A DNA stretch of 32,207 bases from a bacterium. GTDB lineage: Bacteria; Patescibacteriota; Saccharimonadia; Saccharimonadales; UBA4665. Shown piece after piece: positions 1-6,234 of this stretch (position 1 is its first letter; each line of letters starts with the position of its first letter). The notes under the pieces are model-generated. The model had not been told where the DNA came from and ran no database searches. It worked only from the letters and a program-made list of their open reading frames with translations. The position numbers were made by a program, and so were the translations under genes. The stretch covers positions 1 through 32,207 of the forward strand of contig DAIDMV010000006.1 of assembly GCA_027448765.1 (NCBI GenBank), given 5' to 3'.

Positions 1-1
1 T

Positions 2-100
2 AATACTAATTTAGATTTAATTGAACTTAATAAGCTGCTAGAAGATAAGACTATTTCCATACTTAATAATGATTCTGTAGCTAAGGAAGATTTGTCATAA
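2..100 (+). CDS. 3' end of an unknown small protein (partial)
   Basis: An open frame runs from the window edge to a TAA at 98-100 and gives 32 residues, rich in Asn, Leu, Asp and Glu. Its first half closely matches the C-terminal part of the short ORF at 1522-1707: both encode the stretch TNLDLIELNKLLE. The two are therefore diverged copies of one small gene family. I do not recognise the family and see no catalytic motif. The start lies outside the window. Only the shared sequence supports this as coding. Confidence 0.4.
   Translation, partial: NTNLDLIELNKLLEDKTISILNNDSVAKEDLS
4..43 (+). repeat. imperfect direct repeat, copy 1
   Basis: This 40-nt segment matches 1611-1650 with 3 mismatches by eye. 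The two copies lie in the same orientation and bracket the AAA+ ATPase gene. They lie inside the two related small ORFs, so this may be a gene duplication rather than a mobile-element end. Confidence 0.75.
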
Positions 101-213
101 TGTTTAAATCTAATAATAGTATTATGCTTTTCTTTTCTGTGTATTTTAACTATTTGGATTAATATACCTAATGTTCATAAGTATAAGCTTCGAGAACATT
201 TATAGGAATAGGA

Positions 214-1359
214 TTACAAAATACTATCAATAATGTCGAAATAATTACTACTATTAATAATCTTAAATTTATGATTAATAGGAAAAATGTCTTTAACATG
301 TTTCTTGGGGTTAGTTTTAATCTCTAAGCAAGTATAGTTTTTATGATAGTCTTCAAGTATCATATCTACTTCGTTGCCAGAATATTCCCTATAAAAATAC
401 ATATTAATTTGAGACTTTAAATTTCTTCTCTTCTTTTCTATTTCTGAAACTATAAAGTTTTCAAATACCCCACCTTTATCGGGTCTTAAATCTAATTCTC
501 GAAAATCTTTAACCAGTATGTTTCTAATCCCAAGGTCATAAAAGTATAATTTTCTGTTTTCTGATACAGCTCTTCTAAGATTTGTTTTGAAGGATGGTAA
601 AGGAATTAATATGTAATTTTTAATAAATATTTCAATATAGCTCGCTACAGTTGAGTCATTAGCTCCTAGACTCTTAGCAATCTCTCTAATTGAAACTTCT
701 GAGCCAATTTGTAAAGCAATTTTAGTTAATATATCTTTAGCTAGTTTTTCGTTTTTTAGATCATATATATTTATGACATCTTTCAATACATATGAATCTA
801 GAATATTTTGTAGTATTTCAATTTTTTGATCATCGGAAATATTATGAGTGGCATATATTTCCGGATATGATCCATAAATTTGTAAAACATTAGATAATTT
901 TGATTCAAAATTAGTACGATCATACTGACGAATAATGGTATTATCATTAATCTCATCTATAGATAACGGTAAACAATAATGTTCCGTATAACGACCTGCT
1001 AGTGAATCAAAATCTTTAGTTTTTTGTCTTAGTTCGCTACTCCCTGTCGCTATTATTTTTACGTTATATACATCATGAAGTATTTTTAATGCAATTGTGC
1101 TTTCAGGATAGCTTTGAACTTCATCTATTAAGATTATTTTATGTTCTGATGCAATTCTAGATAGCGTTTCTTCAGATGGTTTGAAAATTTCTCTATCAGA
1201 CAGCAAATCAAAATTAAAGATTGATGTTCTAATTTCATCAGCAATTTTTTTTAGTAACGTTGTTTTGCCACTTCTTCTAGGTCCCCAAATAAAAAATATT
1301 TTTTCATCTGAATTATTTATGTAAGATTTTGTTTCTTGTTCAATTAATCTTTTTAGCAT
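214..1359 (-). CDS. AAA+ ATPase with DUF4143 domain
   Basis: This 381-residue protein belongs to the ATP-binding AAA_14/DUF4143 class common in archaea and in bacterial accessory regions. Residues 26-33 form the Walker A motif (GPRRSGKT), and residues 75-80 (IILIDE) form Walker B. A sensor-1-like ATGSSE follows near residue 104. The C-terminal half has the winged-helix and nuclease-like character of DUF4143, including a late VDMILE...CLEIKTN pattern. The family's role is unsettled; links to mobile DNA or toxin-like functions are suggested but unproven. The start is supported by a near-consensus promoter whose -10 lies 6 nt upstream of the ATG. The gene is monocistronic, lies in the island and is flanked by direct repeats. 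The ATPase class is certain; the function is not. Confidence 0.85.
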   Translation of the reverse strand: MLKRLIEQETKSYINNSDEKIFFIWGPRRSGKTTLLKKIADEIRTSIFNFDLLSDREIFKPSEETLSRIASEHKIILIDEVQSYPESTIALKILHDVYNVKIIATGSSELRQKTKDFDSLAGRYTEHYCLPLSIDEINDNTIIRQYDRTNFESKLSNVLQIYGSYPEIYATHNISDDQKIEILQNILDSYVLKDVINIYDLKNEKLAKDILTKIALQIGSEVSIREIAKSLGANDSTVASYIEIFIKNYILIPLPSFKTNLRRAVSENRKLYFYDLGIRNILVKDFRELDLRPDKGGVFENFIVSEIEKKRRNLKSQINMYFYREYSGNEVDMILEDYHKNYTCLEIKTNPKKHVKDIFPINHKFKIINSSNYFDIIDSIL

Positions 1360-1365
1360 AAGTAG

Positions 1366-1395
1366 ATTATATACCTATAAAATGCATAATGTCAA
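1366..1395 (-). promoter_or_regulatory. consensus promoter of the AAA+ ATPase gene
   Basis: On the minus strand a perfect TTGACA (1390-1395) is followed after 18 nt by a perfect TATAAT (1366-1371), then 6 nt, then the ATG at 1359. The transcript would begin at or within a base or two of the start codon, and no Shine-Dalgarno is present. Confidence 0.8.
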
Positions 1396-1405
1396 TATGC
1401 ATTTT
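1379..1405. promoter_or_regulatory. 10-bp inverted repeat, probable operator
   Basis: AAAATGCATA (1379-1388) and TATGCATTTT (1396-1405) are perfect inverted arms separated by 7 nt. The spacer contains the -35 hexamer of the ATPase promoter, so a bound repressor would block it. The TGCATA/TATGCA half-sites recur upstream of the RelE-type system at 3074-3090, and a single half-site lies at 1416-1421. Confidence 0.55.
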
Positions 1406-1521
1406 GATATTAAATTGCATAGCTATAATAGATATAATCTAACAATTACCGAATAGAAGCTTGTCGATATTGATTAAAAGAGGTTTAAAATCAAAAAAGT
1501 TATAATTTTCTTTTTGGCTTA

Positions 1522-1707
1522 TTGGATCGATTAACTATTTATAAGAAGTTAACACTGAATATTTTTTTTTGGCTCGCCGTTGAGTTCATTAATATAACCT
1601 TAAATACTAGTACTAATTTAGATTTAATTGAGCTTAATAAGTTACTAGAAAATTATACTTGTGATAAGGCCAATATTGACAATAATAATGAGATTCATTA
1701 CTATTAA
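1522..1707 (+). CDS. short ORF related to the gene fragment at the window start
   Basis: This is a 61-codon frame with a TTG start and no ATG, GTG or clear ribosome site. Upstream stops (nearest near 1486) limit any longer start. The N-terminal half is hydrophobic (about residues 10-30), and the C-terminal half shares TNLDLIELNKLLE with the fragment ending at 100. It may be a decayed duplicate or a small membrane-associated protein. It ends just before the antitoxin start, and the antitoxin promoter lies inside it, which argues for a remnant. Confidence 0.3.
   Translation: MDRLTIYKKLTLNIFFWLAVEFINITLNTSTNLDLIELNKLLENYTCDKANIDNNNEIHYY
1611..1650 (+). repeat. imperfect direct repeat, copy 2
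   Basis: Partner of the repeat at 4-43 (37 of 40 identical by eye), about 1.6 kb away and in the same orientation. Confidence 0.75.
1676..1704 (+). promoter_or_regulatory. promoter of the CopG/PIN toxin-antitoxin operon
   Basis: A perfect TTGACA (1676-1681) is followed by a 17-nt spacer and TACTAT (1699-1704). Transcription would start near 1711, just at the AGGAG ribosome site (1711-1715) that precedes the ATG at 1724. Confidence 0.7.
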
Positions 1708-1723
1708 TGTAGGAGAACAAAAT

Positions 1724-1969
1724 ATGATTAAGCATCAACCCGCAACCGTTAGCTTTTCAGTAGACACTGAGCTTAAAGATGACTTAGATAAACTTGCTGC
1801 TAAGGAAAGACGCTCTAAGAGTGACTTATTTAGAGAGATGTATAACTACTATCGTTTTAAAGTAACTCTTAGTAGAGTTCAAGAACAAGGTACTTTAATC
1901 GCGGAACGGTTAGGGCTTGAAACTGACGATGATGTCTACAACTACCTAAGTAAAAATCGTGCAGCTTAA
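1724..1969 (+). CDS. CopG/ribbon-helix-helix antitoxin
   Basis: The 81-residue protein starts at the ATG at 1724, 8 nt after AGGAG. An earlier in-frame ATG at 1661 lacks a ribosome site and lies upstream of the predicted transcription start. The N-terminus (ATVSFSVDTELKDDLDKLA) gives a beta strand followed by helix 1 of a ribbon-helix-helix fold, and the segment RRSKSDLFREMY gives helix 2. Such proteins bind operators as dimers and neutralise the toxin through their C-terminus, here the acidic ETDDDVYNYL region. The gene overlaps the PIN toxin by 11 nt, the classic antitoxin-first arrangement. It probably represses its own promoter. Confidence 0.85.
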   Translation: MIKHQPATVSFSVDTELKDDLDKLAAKERRSKSDLFREMYNYYRFKVTLSRVQEQGTLIAERLGLETDDDVYNYLSKNRAA

Positions 1970-2399
1970 AGTTGTTTTTGATTCTAATATATATGTAGCA
2001 GCCGCTTTACGTCCTGGTCAATATGCAGACCGATGGCTAGATATTGCGATATTGCCAAACTCAGGCATGCAATTATTTACCTCTCCAGATATAATTTATG
2101 AAGTTCAATCAAAACTTGTTGACAGGTTTGGTTTTAAGGAAGATGAAGTTAGGCAATTCATAAGTCGTATTAAAATATCTGCAATCATCGTTAAACCAAC
2201 TGTACATATTAATGCTGTTCCAAACGATAAAGATGACAATGCCATACTTGAATGTGCGGTAGAGGCTCAAGTACAACTCATAGTTACAGCCGATCATGAC
2301 CTCTTACAACTAAATCCGTATGAAGGTATAGGTATTACTCACCCGAAAGAATTAAAGAATATCTTTGCAATTGACTTTAAAAAAAATATAAAACACTAA
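1959..2399 (+). CDS. PIN-domain toxin, VapC-like ribonuclease
   Basis: The 146-residue protein starts at a GTG that overlaps the antitoxin end. The PIN acidic residues are visible: D8 in VFDSN, E48 in IIYEV, D92/D93 in NDKDDN, and D112/D114 in VTADHD. They coordinate the metal ions for RNA cleavage in this fold. Length is normal for the 'putative toxin component, PIN family' group. Coupled translation from the antitoxin fits type II toxin-antitoxin logic, where the toxin cuts RNA when the labile antitoxin is lost. The RNA target cannot be read from the sequence. It ends 1 nt before the antisense remnant of a histidine phosphatase. Confidence 0.88.
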   Translation: MQLKVVFDSNIYVAAALRPGQYADRWLDIAILPNSGMQLFTSPDIIYEVQSKLVDRFGFKEDEVRQFISRIKISAIIVKPTVHINAVPNDKDDNAILECAVEAQVQLIVTADHDLLQLNPYEGIGITHPKELKNIFAIDFKKNIKH

Positions 2400-2558
2400 T
2401 CAAGGATCTGAAACTTTAGACATCTTATGTGACATGTCATGAGTATCAAAAAAGCCATCAGGCGTGTGAGCCTCAGGATCATCTTTTCATAGTTTCTGAA
2501 TAATATTAGCCTCAGACTGGCCATGACGAACCATCACAAAATCTTCAGGCATTCCCAT
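2400..2558 (-). pseudogene. histidine phosphatase (phosphoglycerate mutase-like) remnant
   Basis: On the minus strand a good AAGGAG ribosome site precedes an ATG at 2558 (another ATG lies 6 nt later). The frame encodes MPEDFVMVRHGQSEANIIQK, the N-terminus of the histidine phosphatase superfamily with its catalytic RHG motif. An in-frame TGA follows at codon 24. The same frame then continues with KDDPEAHTPDGFF-type sequence, still resembling the family, until a TGA at 2400-2402 next to the PIN gene. A functional protein would need roughly 150-200 more residues. Both the nonsense codon and the missing C-terminus mark it as dead. The arrival of the toxin-antitoxin pair may have cut it. Confidence 0.65.
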
Positions 2559-2682
2559 ATTTATTCTCCTTTACATTATTTTTATTTATTTCCACTGTTA
2601 TAGCAAGCTTGAGCGCAACTATTGGTTTGGGCATGATGGCCCAGATAGCCTGATCGTAGAGACTTTGTGATTATTGATCTAA

Positions 2683-3100
2683 GGGAGGATTACTTTCGCT
2701 GACTATGACAAATATGTAACTAAGACAAAGGCTGAAAATGGACGCATTAGACCGAAAGCTAGTAGATTTCACTAACAACGATAAAAGCTTTGTAATGATC
2801 AGTGAGTATCTGTTAAGACTGGCTTCAAGGGCTAAGGAAATCTTTGATAGTTCGCAACCAGCTAAAAAGAACAAGATTTTACAAATGTTACTTGCGAACC
2901 GTACTTTAGACCAAAAAAGGCTTCAATTCAATCTGTTAAAGCCCTTCTCTGGATTGGTATCTGAAACTAAAACTCGAAATTGGCTCCCCAAACTGGATTC
3001 GAACCAAACACTTCTACCACCTAAATATTGGGCTCACTTCACTTTAGCTTACCTCTGTAATTTGTCAAATTTTTGCATATATTTTATGCATGAAATGTGA
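2683..3100 (+). pseudogene. large serine recombinase, C-terminal remnant with frameshift
   Basis: Two frames together encode the C-terminal coiled-coil and tail typical of large serine recombinases. The first runs from 2683 to about 2736 (GRITFADYDKYVTKTKAE). The second continues from the ATG at 2738 (MDALDRKLVDF...). One extra base near 2737 breaks the frame, and the catalytic N-terminal and zinc-ribbon regions are absent. The later part (LLRLASRAKEIFDSSQPAKKNKILQMLL) matches the family's helical end, and the tail (NWLPKLDSNQ) is read from the tRNA-like attachment sequence at 2981-3006. Recombinases whose reading frame ends inside the attachment site are familiar in Saccharibacteria. It is inactive as it stands. 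Confidence 0.7.
2981..3006 (-). repeat. tRNA-Asn 3'-end-like sequence, probable attachment site
   Basis: By eye 22 of 26 positions match 4560-4585, the 3' end of the intact tRNA-Asn gene. The 15-nt block ACTGGATTCGAACCA (T-arm, minus-strand tRNA) is identical and the flanking TGGCTCC is identical; only the 4 nt between them differ. There is no acceptable anticodon arm, so this is not a tRNA gene. Confidence 0.7.
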
Positions 3101-3106
3101 TACAAT
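3074..3106 (+). promoter_or_regulatory. promoter and operator of the RelE-type toxin-antitoxin operon
   Basis: TACAAT (3101-3106) lies exactly 6 nt before the ATG at 3113, so the mRNA should be leaderless. A perfect inverted repeat, TGCATA (3074-3079) and TATGCA (3085-3090), covers the -35 and spacer, the expected place for autorepression by the antitoxin or toxin-antitoxin complex. Confidence 0.6.
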
Positions 3107-3112
3107 AAGGCT

Positions 3113-3280
3113 ATGAGTAATAGCAAAGTTATTAATGTAAATGAAAACAGCCCAGAGTTCCTGTTTGAATTGGAGCGACGCATTAAACTTGCTAAAAATC
3201 CTAAAAATCGTATACCACTTAGCATAGCCAAGAAAGATATTCTAAAAAAATATCAGGAGCTGGCGGGTGCAAAAGTATAG
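3113..3280 (+). CDS. small antitoxin partner of a RelE/ParE toxin
   Basis: This 55-residue ORF starts at ATG 3113, just after a -10 box, and overlaps the toxin start by 14 nt. It is basic in the middle (ELERRIKLAKNPKNRIPLS) and ends in KKDILKKYQELAGAKV. I cannot assign an antitoxin superfamily from sequence alone. The identification rests on position, size, translational overlap and the operator-like repeat upstream. An uncharacterised small DNA-binding or toxin-wrapping protein is the natural reading. Confidence 0.65.
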   Translation: MSNSKVINVNENSPEFLFELERRIKLAKNPKNRIPLSIAKKDILKKYQELAGAKV

Positions 3281-3608
3281 CGTAAGTCTAACAGAAGATG
3301 CTGAAAACGATATTGCCGAGCTAATGGCATTTTACGAAGAGCTGGTGGATGCTGAATCGGCGATGAAGTTTTTTGATGAAGCTATGGAAACCGTAGCGAA
3401 CTTGGAAAACTTGCCACGAGCCAATGCCGTATTCAAAGCCGATCCGGATCTGCGCAAAGTTCAGATGGAAAACCACAAAGTAGCGATTGTGTATCTTGTG
3501 GATGACGATCGTTTTGAGGTGATTGCTGTTCGTGCATATCACCAGATGCAAAACCCCGTGCAATATCAAGAATCGGTACGTGAACGTATACGCAAATTGC
3601 ACGATTAA
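3267..3608 (+). CDS. RelE/ParE-family toxin
   Basis: The 113-residue protein starts at a GTG inside the antitoxin gene. The N-terminal pattern (YSVSLTEDAENDIAELMAFY) is the beta-strand plus helix opening of the RelE/ParE fold. The later strands (FKADPDLRKVQMENHKVAIVYLVDDDRFEVIAVRAYHQ) match the 'R...Y.V.YRV....V.V..V.H' pattern of plasmid-stabilisation toxins. Family members either cleave mRNA on the ribosome or inhibit gyrase, and sequence alone does not decide which. The segment looks less AT-rich than the neighbouring chromosomal genes, in line with horizontal acquisition. Confidence 0.82.
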   Translation: MQKYSVSLTEDAENDIAELMAFYEELVDAESAMKFFDEAMETVANLENLPRANAVFKADPDLRKVQMENHKVAIVYLVDDDRFEVIAVRAYHQMQNPVQYQESVRERIRKLHD

Positions 3609-3630
3609 GCATAACTAGTGTTCTGCAGGA

Positions 3631-3636
3631 TATACT
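3631..3636 (+). promoter_or_regulatory. -10 box of the metallophosphatase gene
   Basis: TATACT lies exactly 6 nt before the ATG at 3643, with no Shine-Dalgarno. No convincing -35 hexamer is seen. Confidence 0.5.
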
Positions 3637-3642
3637 ATAGGT

Positions 3643-4284
3643 ATGGGAAAAGTACTCGCAATTGGCGACATCCACACAAAGATCTGGATTATTGAGAAAG
3701 TCGCTAAAGTCATTAACGATTATGATAAGGTTATTTTCTGTGGTGATTATGCGGACGACTTTAGTGCAAGTCCGCAAGATACCCTAAACACCTGGAGCAC
3801 CCTAAAAGATCTGCAGACTAAAAACCAAGGCAAGGTCGAGCTCGCTACAGGTAATCATGACTATATATATGTCAACGATACGCCTTCATTGCAATCAGGC
3901 TACAATCCTATGACACAAGTTTTAATCGATGCTCCAGAAAATAAAAATCTGAAAAAGTGGCTTACTGGCTTACCTGTTATTATCGAAATTGATGGCGTTA
4001 CCTATTCTCACGCTGGTATAGCAAATGAGTGGTCTGGAGCAAAAGATGTGAATGGCCTATGGAATGACATGAGCCCTATCTGGGCAAGACCTGGTGGTAG
4101 CATTACATACGAAAGTATACCTCAAGTATTCGGACATACTCCTTCCGATACCTGTTATGAGGTTAAGCCTGGAATGTGGTGTATCGATACGTTCTCTACC
4201 ATGCCTGACGGCAACCCTTTTGGTGATGGATCGGTGCTGCACGTTATTGATGGTAAAAAATTCTCTAAGCTATACCTAGAATAG
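3643..4284 (+). CDS. calcineurin-like metallophosphoesterase
   Basis: This 213-residue protein carries all the family's metal-binding motifs in order: GDIH (residues 8-11), FCGDYADD (about 32-39), GNHD (about 70-73), SHAG (about 125-128) and FGHTP (about 164-168). These form the two-metal centre that hydrolyses phosphoesters in protein phosphatases and nucleotide hydrolases. There is no signal peptide, so it is cytosolic. It stands alone after the RelE-type toxin, inside the segment bounded by tRNA-Asn-like repeats. The substrate is unknown. The start is supported by the -10 box 6 nt upstream. Confidence 0.88.
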   Translation: MGKVLAIGDIHTKIWIIEKVAKVINDYDKVIFCGDYADDFSASPQDTLNTWSTLKDLQTKNQGKVELATGNHDYIYVNDTPSLQSGYNPMTQVLIDAPENKNLKKWLTGLPVIIEIDGVTYSHAGIANEWSGAKDVNGLWNDMSPIWARPGGSITYESIPQVFGHTPSDTCYEVKPGMWCIDTFSTMPDGNPFGDGSVLHVIDGKKFSKLYLE

Positions 4285-4311
4285 GATTATTCCTTGTAAT
4301 TATGTGAATTT

Positions 4312-4353
4312 AAGCACACCGGTCAAGGAACTCGGTCTCTATTTTGGGTGCTT
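4312..4353 (+). other. two-tier inverted repeat downstream of the metallophosphatase
   Basis: AAGCAC (4312-4317) pairs with GTGCTT (4348-4353), and ACCG (4318-4321) pairs with CGGT (4333-4336) inside it. No U-tract follows, so it is a weak candidate for a terminator or structured RNA. Otherwise the non-coding stretch from 4285 to 4511 shows only a tRNA T-arm-like remnant near 4468. Confidence 0.25.
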
Positions 4354-4467
4354 GCTTTCCATAGGTTAAGAGGTCGTTTCTAGAACAAAATAACAGAGTT
4401 AGAAATGTAAGAATCGCTGGTTTTGATGATTCCAACATATACAGGGTTAATGGAGTTTTTGAGAGGA

Positions 4468-4482
4468 ACTGGTTTCGAACCA
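4468..4482 (-). repeat. second tRNA T-arm-like remnant
   Basis: This 15-nt block differs by one base from the T-arm block of tRNA-Asn at 4571-4585 and from that at 2992-3006. The surrounding bases have diverged. It may be a relic of an older attachment site. Confidence 0.4.
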
Positions 4483-4511
4483 ACTAACAGAGAGAGGCCA
4501 ACAAGTCAAAA

Positions 4512-4537
4512 GAAAAAACCAGGTCTAGGAACCTGGT
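4512..4537 (-). terminator. rho-independent terminator of tRNA-Asn
   Basis: Reading the minus strand, a 7-bp stem (arms 4531-4537 and 4518-4524, loop of 6 nt) is followed immediately by a run of six T residues (4513-4518, the last shared with the stem). It begins 22 nt beyond the tRNA 3' end. Confidence 0.7.
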
Positions 4538-4559
4538 CTACCTCTGTTGGTGCTTGGTC

Positions 4560-4634
4560 TGGCTCCGGGGACTGGATTCGAACCAGCGACCTAGTGGTTA
4601 ACAGCCACCCGCTCTACCGCTGAGCTACCCCGGA
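4560..4634 (-). tRNA. tRNA-Asn (anticodon GTT)
   Basis: The minus strand folds into a full cloverleaf. The acceptor stem is TCCGGGG with CCCCGGA, and the D-arm is GCTC...GAGC. The anticodon stem is GGTGG/CCACT with loop CTGTTAA (anticodon GTT), and the T-arm loop is TTCGAAT. The discriminator base is G and the CCA end is encoded. Its 3' end is the edge of the accessory island, and copies of that end occur at 2981-3006 and, degraded, at 4468-4482. It therefore acts as an integration target as well as a tRNA. Confidence 0.95.
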
Positions 4635-4675
4635 ATATAATATTGAATTATAAATGATTAAAGTTTATGAATCAA

Positions 4676-5134
4676 TTAATTTTTGAATTTTTGTTTTAAA
4701 TTTTGGTTAATAATTCGTTTTTGTTCTTTTTGTTTTAAACTTTGTCTCTTGTCGTAGTGTTTTTTGCCTTTACCGACAGCAATTTTAATTTTTATATAGC
4801 GATATTTAGTTAAAATTTCTAAAGGTATAATGGTTTTACCTTGTTCTTTATGCTGAAGTATTTTTTTAAATTCGTTTTTTTTAACTAATAGTTTGCGTGG
4901 TTGAGTTTTTTCGTCTTCATTGATTGGAATACCATTAATACCAGAAATCATGCAATTGATTAACCATAGTTCTTGGTTTTTGATGGTGACATAAGCACCG
5001 GTTAAATCTCCATGACCAAGTCTTAAGTTTTTAACTTCTCGACCATTGAGAATAATACCGGCTAAAAATTCATCTTCCAAGAAATAATCGAAACTAGCTC
5101 GGCGATTAGTGATTTTTTTAGTATGTTGGCTCAT
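4676..5134 (-). CDS. smpB: SsrA-binding protein SmpB
   Basis: SmpB binds tmRNA and delivers it to ribosomes stalled without a stop codon, tagging the nascent chain for degradation. The 152-residue length is normal. Family signatures are NRRASFDYFLEDEFLAGIIL (residues 11-30), the GREVKNLR loop, GAYVTI, and the C-terminal GKGKKHYDKRQSLK block that contacts the tmRNA tRNA-like domain and decoding site. The basic tail ends in KQKFKN. Its ATG overlaps the TGA of the upstream membrane-anchored glycosidase by 4 nt (ATGA), so translation is coupled. I found no tmRNA gene in the window. Confidence 0.96.
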   Translation of the reverse strand: MSQHTKKITNRRASFDYFLEDEFLAGIILNGREVKNLRLGHGDLTGAYVTIKNQELWLINCMISGINGIPINEDEKTQPRKLLVKKNEFKKILQHKEQGKTIIPLEILTKYRYIKIKIAVGKGKKHYDKRQSLKQKEQKRIINQNLKQKFKN

Positions 5135-6216
5135 TTAGTTCTTTTAAATTCCTGTTTAGCTACATTCCAAAAACTGGAATCGTGATACTTAATCTTAAGA
5201 TAATACCAGTATTCTGCTCCCCATAACATGATAGTTTTCATGCCAGTATTTTTAGCGAAAGTAATATTTTGTTGAAATTGATGGGCATTGAGAGCGTGAT
5301 TTAGGACTTTCAAAGGTGTTTGGGTAATGGTTAGACCGTTAGGTGTCCATGGTTCAGCTTGCATTTCTTCGATGTACATATTTTTACCTTCAAAGATTTG
5401 TTGCATTTCAGCCAAAAAAGCAAAATACCACGACGGATATGGGTATTCTAGGTATAAATGAGTAACGCTGGCATCCCAAACTCGTCGATAAATTGAAATA
5501 CTAAAAATATTTGGTTGTGGCTGGCCAATTGGTAAACCGATAGCGTTATTGCTACGACCAATAATGATTTGGTGATGAGGATCTAATCGTTTGATTAAAT
5601 TAAATTCATGAATTAATCTTTTTCTTGAAAAATTAGTACAATTACCAAAACCTTTTAGAAAATATTCATTTTCTAATTGATAATATTGAAGACTTGGTGA
5701 GTTCTTGAACCGATTAATCACTTTTTCCATAACTGTATAGAGTTGTGGTTGCCAGGTTTTACTGGGTTCATTAGTTGCCCAGTTAGGAATATGGCATTCC
5801 GGCCAGTTTGGTTGTCTTAAACCTAATACCAATGTAATTTTTGCATGATACTCTTGGGCTAATTTAAATTCCCAGTTAAGTTGAGAAAAATTATAATGAC
5901 CTTTGGTTGGTTCAAGATCTGTCCAATAGCTAGTTAACCTAAAATCACGAACACCAATTTTGAGTAAAGCTTTCATGGTTTGTTGAGGGTTGAGGCCTAA
6001 ATAACTGGCATAATCAGGTATAAAACTTACGCCTAAGGTAATTGGTTGGTTTGATTGTTGAATAATATAATATTCACCAAACGAATACATCAAGATACCA
6101 ACTACAAAAATAAATAACAAAAATATCACGACAAATTTTTGCCATAAACTAGTCTGCCAATAATGAAAAAAATGTTTTTTAACTAAAATGTAAGCTTTAT
6201 TTAATCTTTTTGCCAT
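5131..6216 (-). CDS. membrane-anchored GH-A-type glycoside hydrolase-like protein
   Basis: The 361-residue protein has a basic N-terminus and one transmembrane segment (about residues 28-46), then an extracytoplasmic TIM-barrel domain. Strand-end patterns fit the clan GH-A fold: FRLTSYWTDLEPTKGHYNF (entry of beta-2), ITLVLGLRQPNWPE, and QLENEYF with the Asn-Glu pair (E184) expected for the acid/base. A late YIEEMQAEPW supplies candidate nucleophiles (E283/E284). The MQAEPW pattern recalls GH42/GH5-like enzymes, but the exact family and sugar are not decidable. It probably acts on surface or host-derived glycans. It is transcribed with smpB, with a 4-nt overlap, and divergently from a glycosyltransferase, with only 17 bp between the starts. 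Confidence 0.65.
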   Translation of the reverse strand: MAKRLNKAYILVKKHFFHYWQTSLWQKFVVIFLLFIFVVGILMYSFGEYYIIQQSNQPITLGVSFIPDYASYLGLNPQQTMKALLKIGVRDFRLTSYWTDLEPTKGHYNFSQLNWEFKLAQEYHAKITLVLGLRQPNWPECHIPNWATNEPSKTWQPQLYTVMEKVINRFKNSPSLQYYQLENEYFLKGFGNCTNFSRKRLIHEFNLIKRLDPHHQIIIGRSNNAIGLPIGQPQPNIFSISIYRRVWDASVTHLYLEYPYPSWYFAFLAEMQQIFEGKNMYIEEMQAEPWTPNGLTITQTPLKVLNHALNAHQFQQNITFAKNTGMKTIMLWGAEYWYYLKIKYHDSSFWNVAKQEFKRTK

Positions 6217-6234
6217 ATAATGTTACTTAGTTTA
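6216..6234. promoter_or_regulatory. compact divergent promoter region
   Basis: Only 17 bp separate the two start codons. A plus-strand TATAAT (6216-6221) lies 12 nt before the ATG at 6234. On the minus strand a weaker TAAACT (6229-6234) lies 12 nt before the ATG at 6216. Each core promoter overlaps the opposite gene's start codon, and neither gene has a Shine-Dalgarno. Confidence 0.45.

Noticed and set aside
2400-2558. Reading the in-frame TGA as glycine (code 25)
   Set aside because: Many intact genes here end in TGA and none contains it in frame, so the standard code applies.
2545-2634. 29-codon minus-strand ORF upstream of the histidine phosphatase remnant
   Set aside because: Too short and unrecognised to call as a gene; mentioned only as a possible tail of a lost operon gene.
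4312-4353. Nested hairpin as a riboswitch or CRISPR-like repeat
   Set aside because: Single copy, short stems, no conserved core recognised and no repeat-spacer pattern anywhere in the window.
4423-4623. 66-codon ORF with the peptide SGDWIRTSDL
   Set aside because: It is an antisense reading of tRNA-Asn and its terminator, a common annotation artefact.
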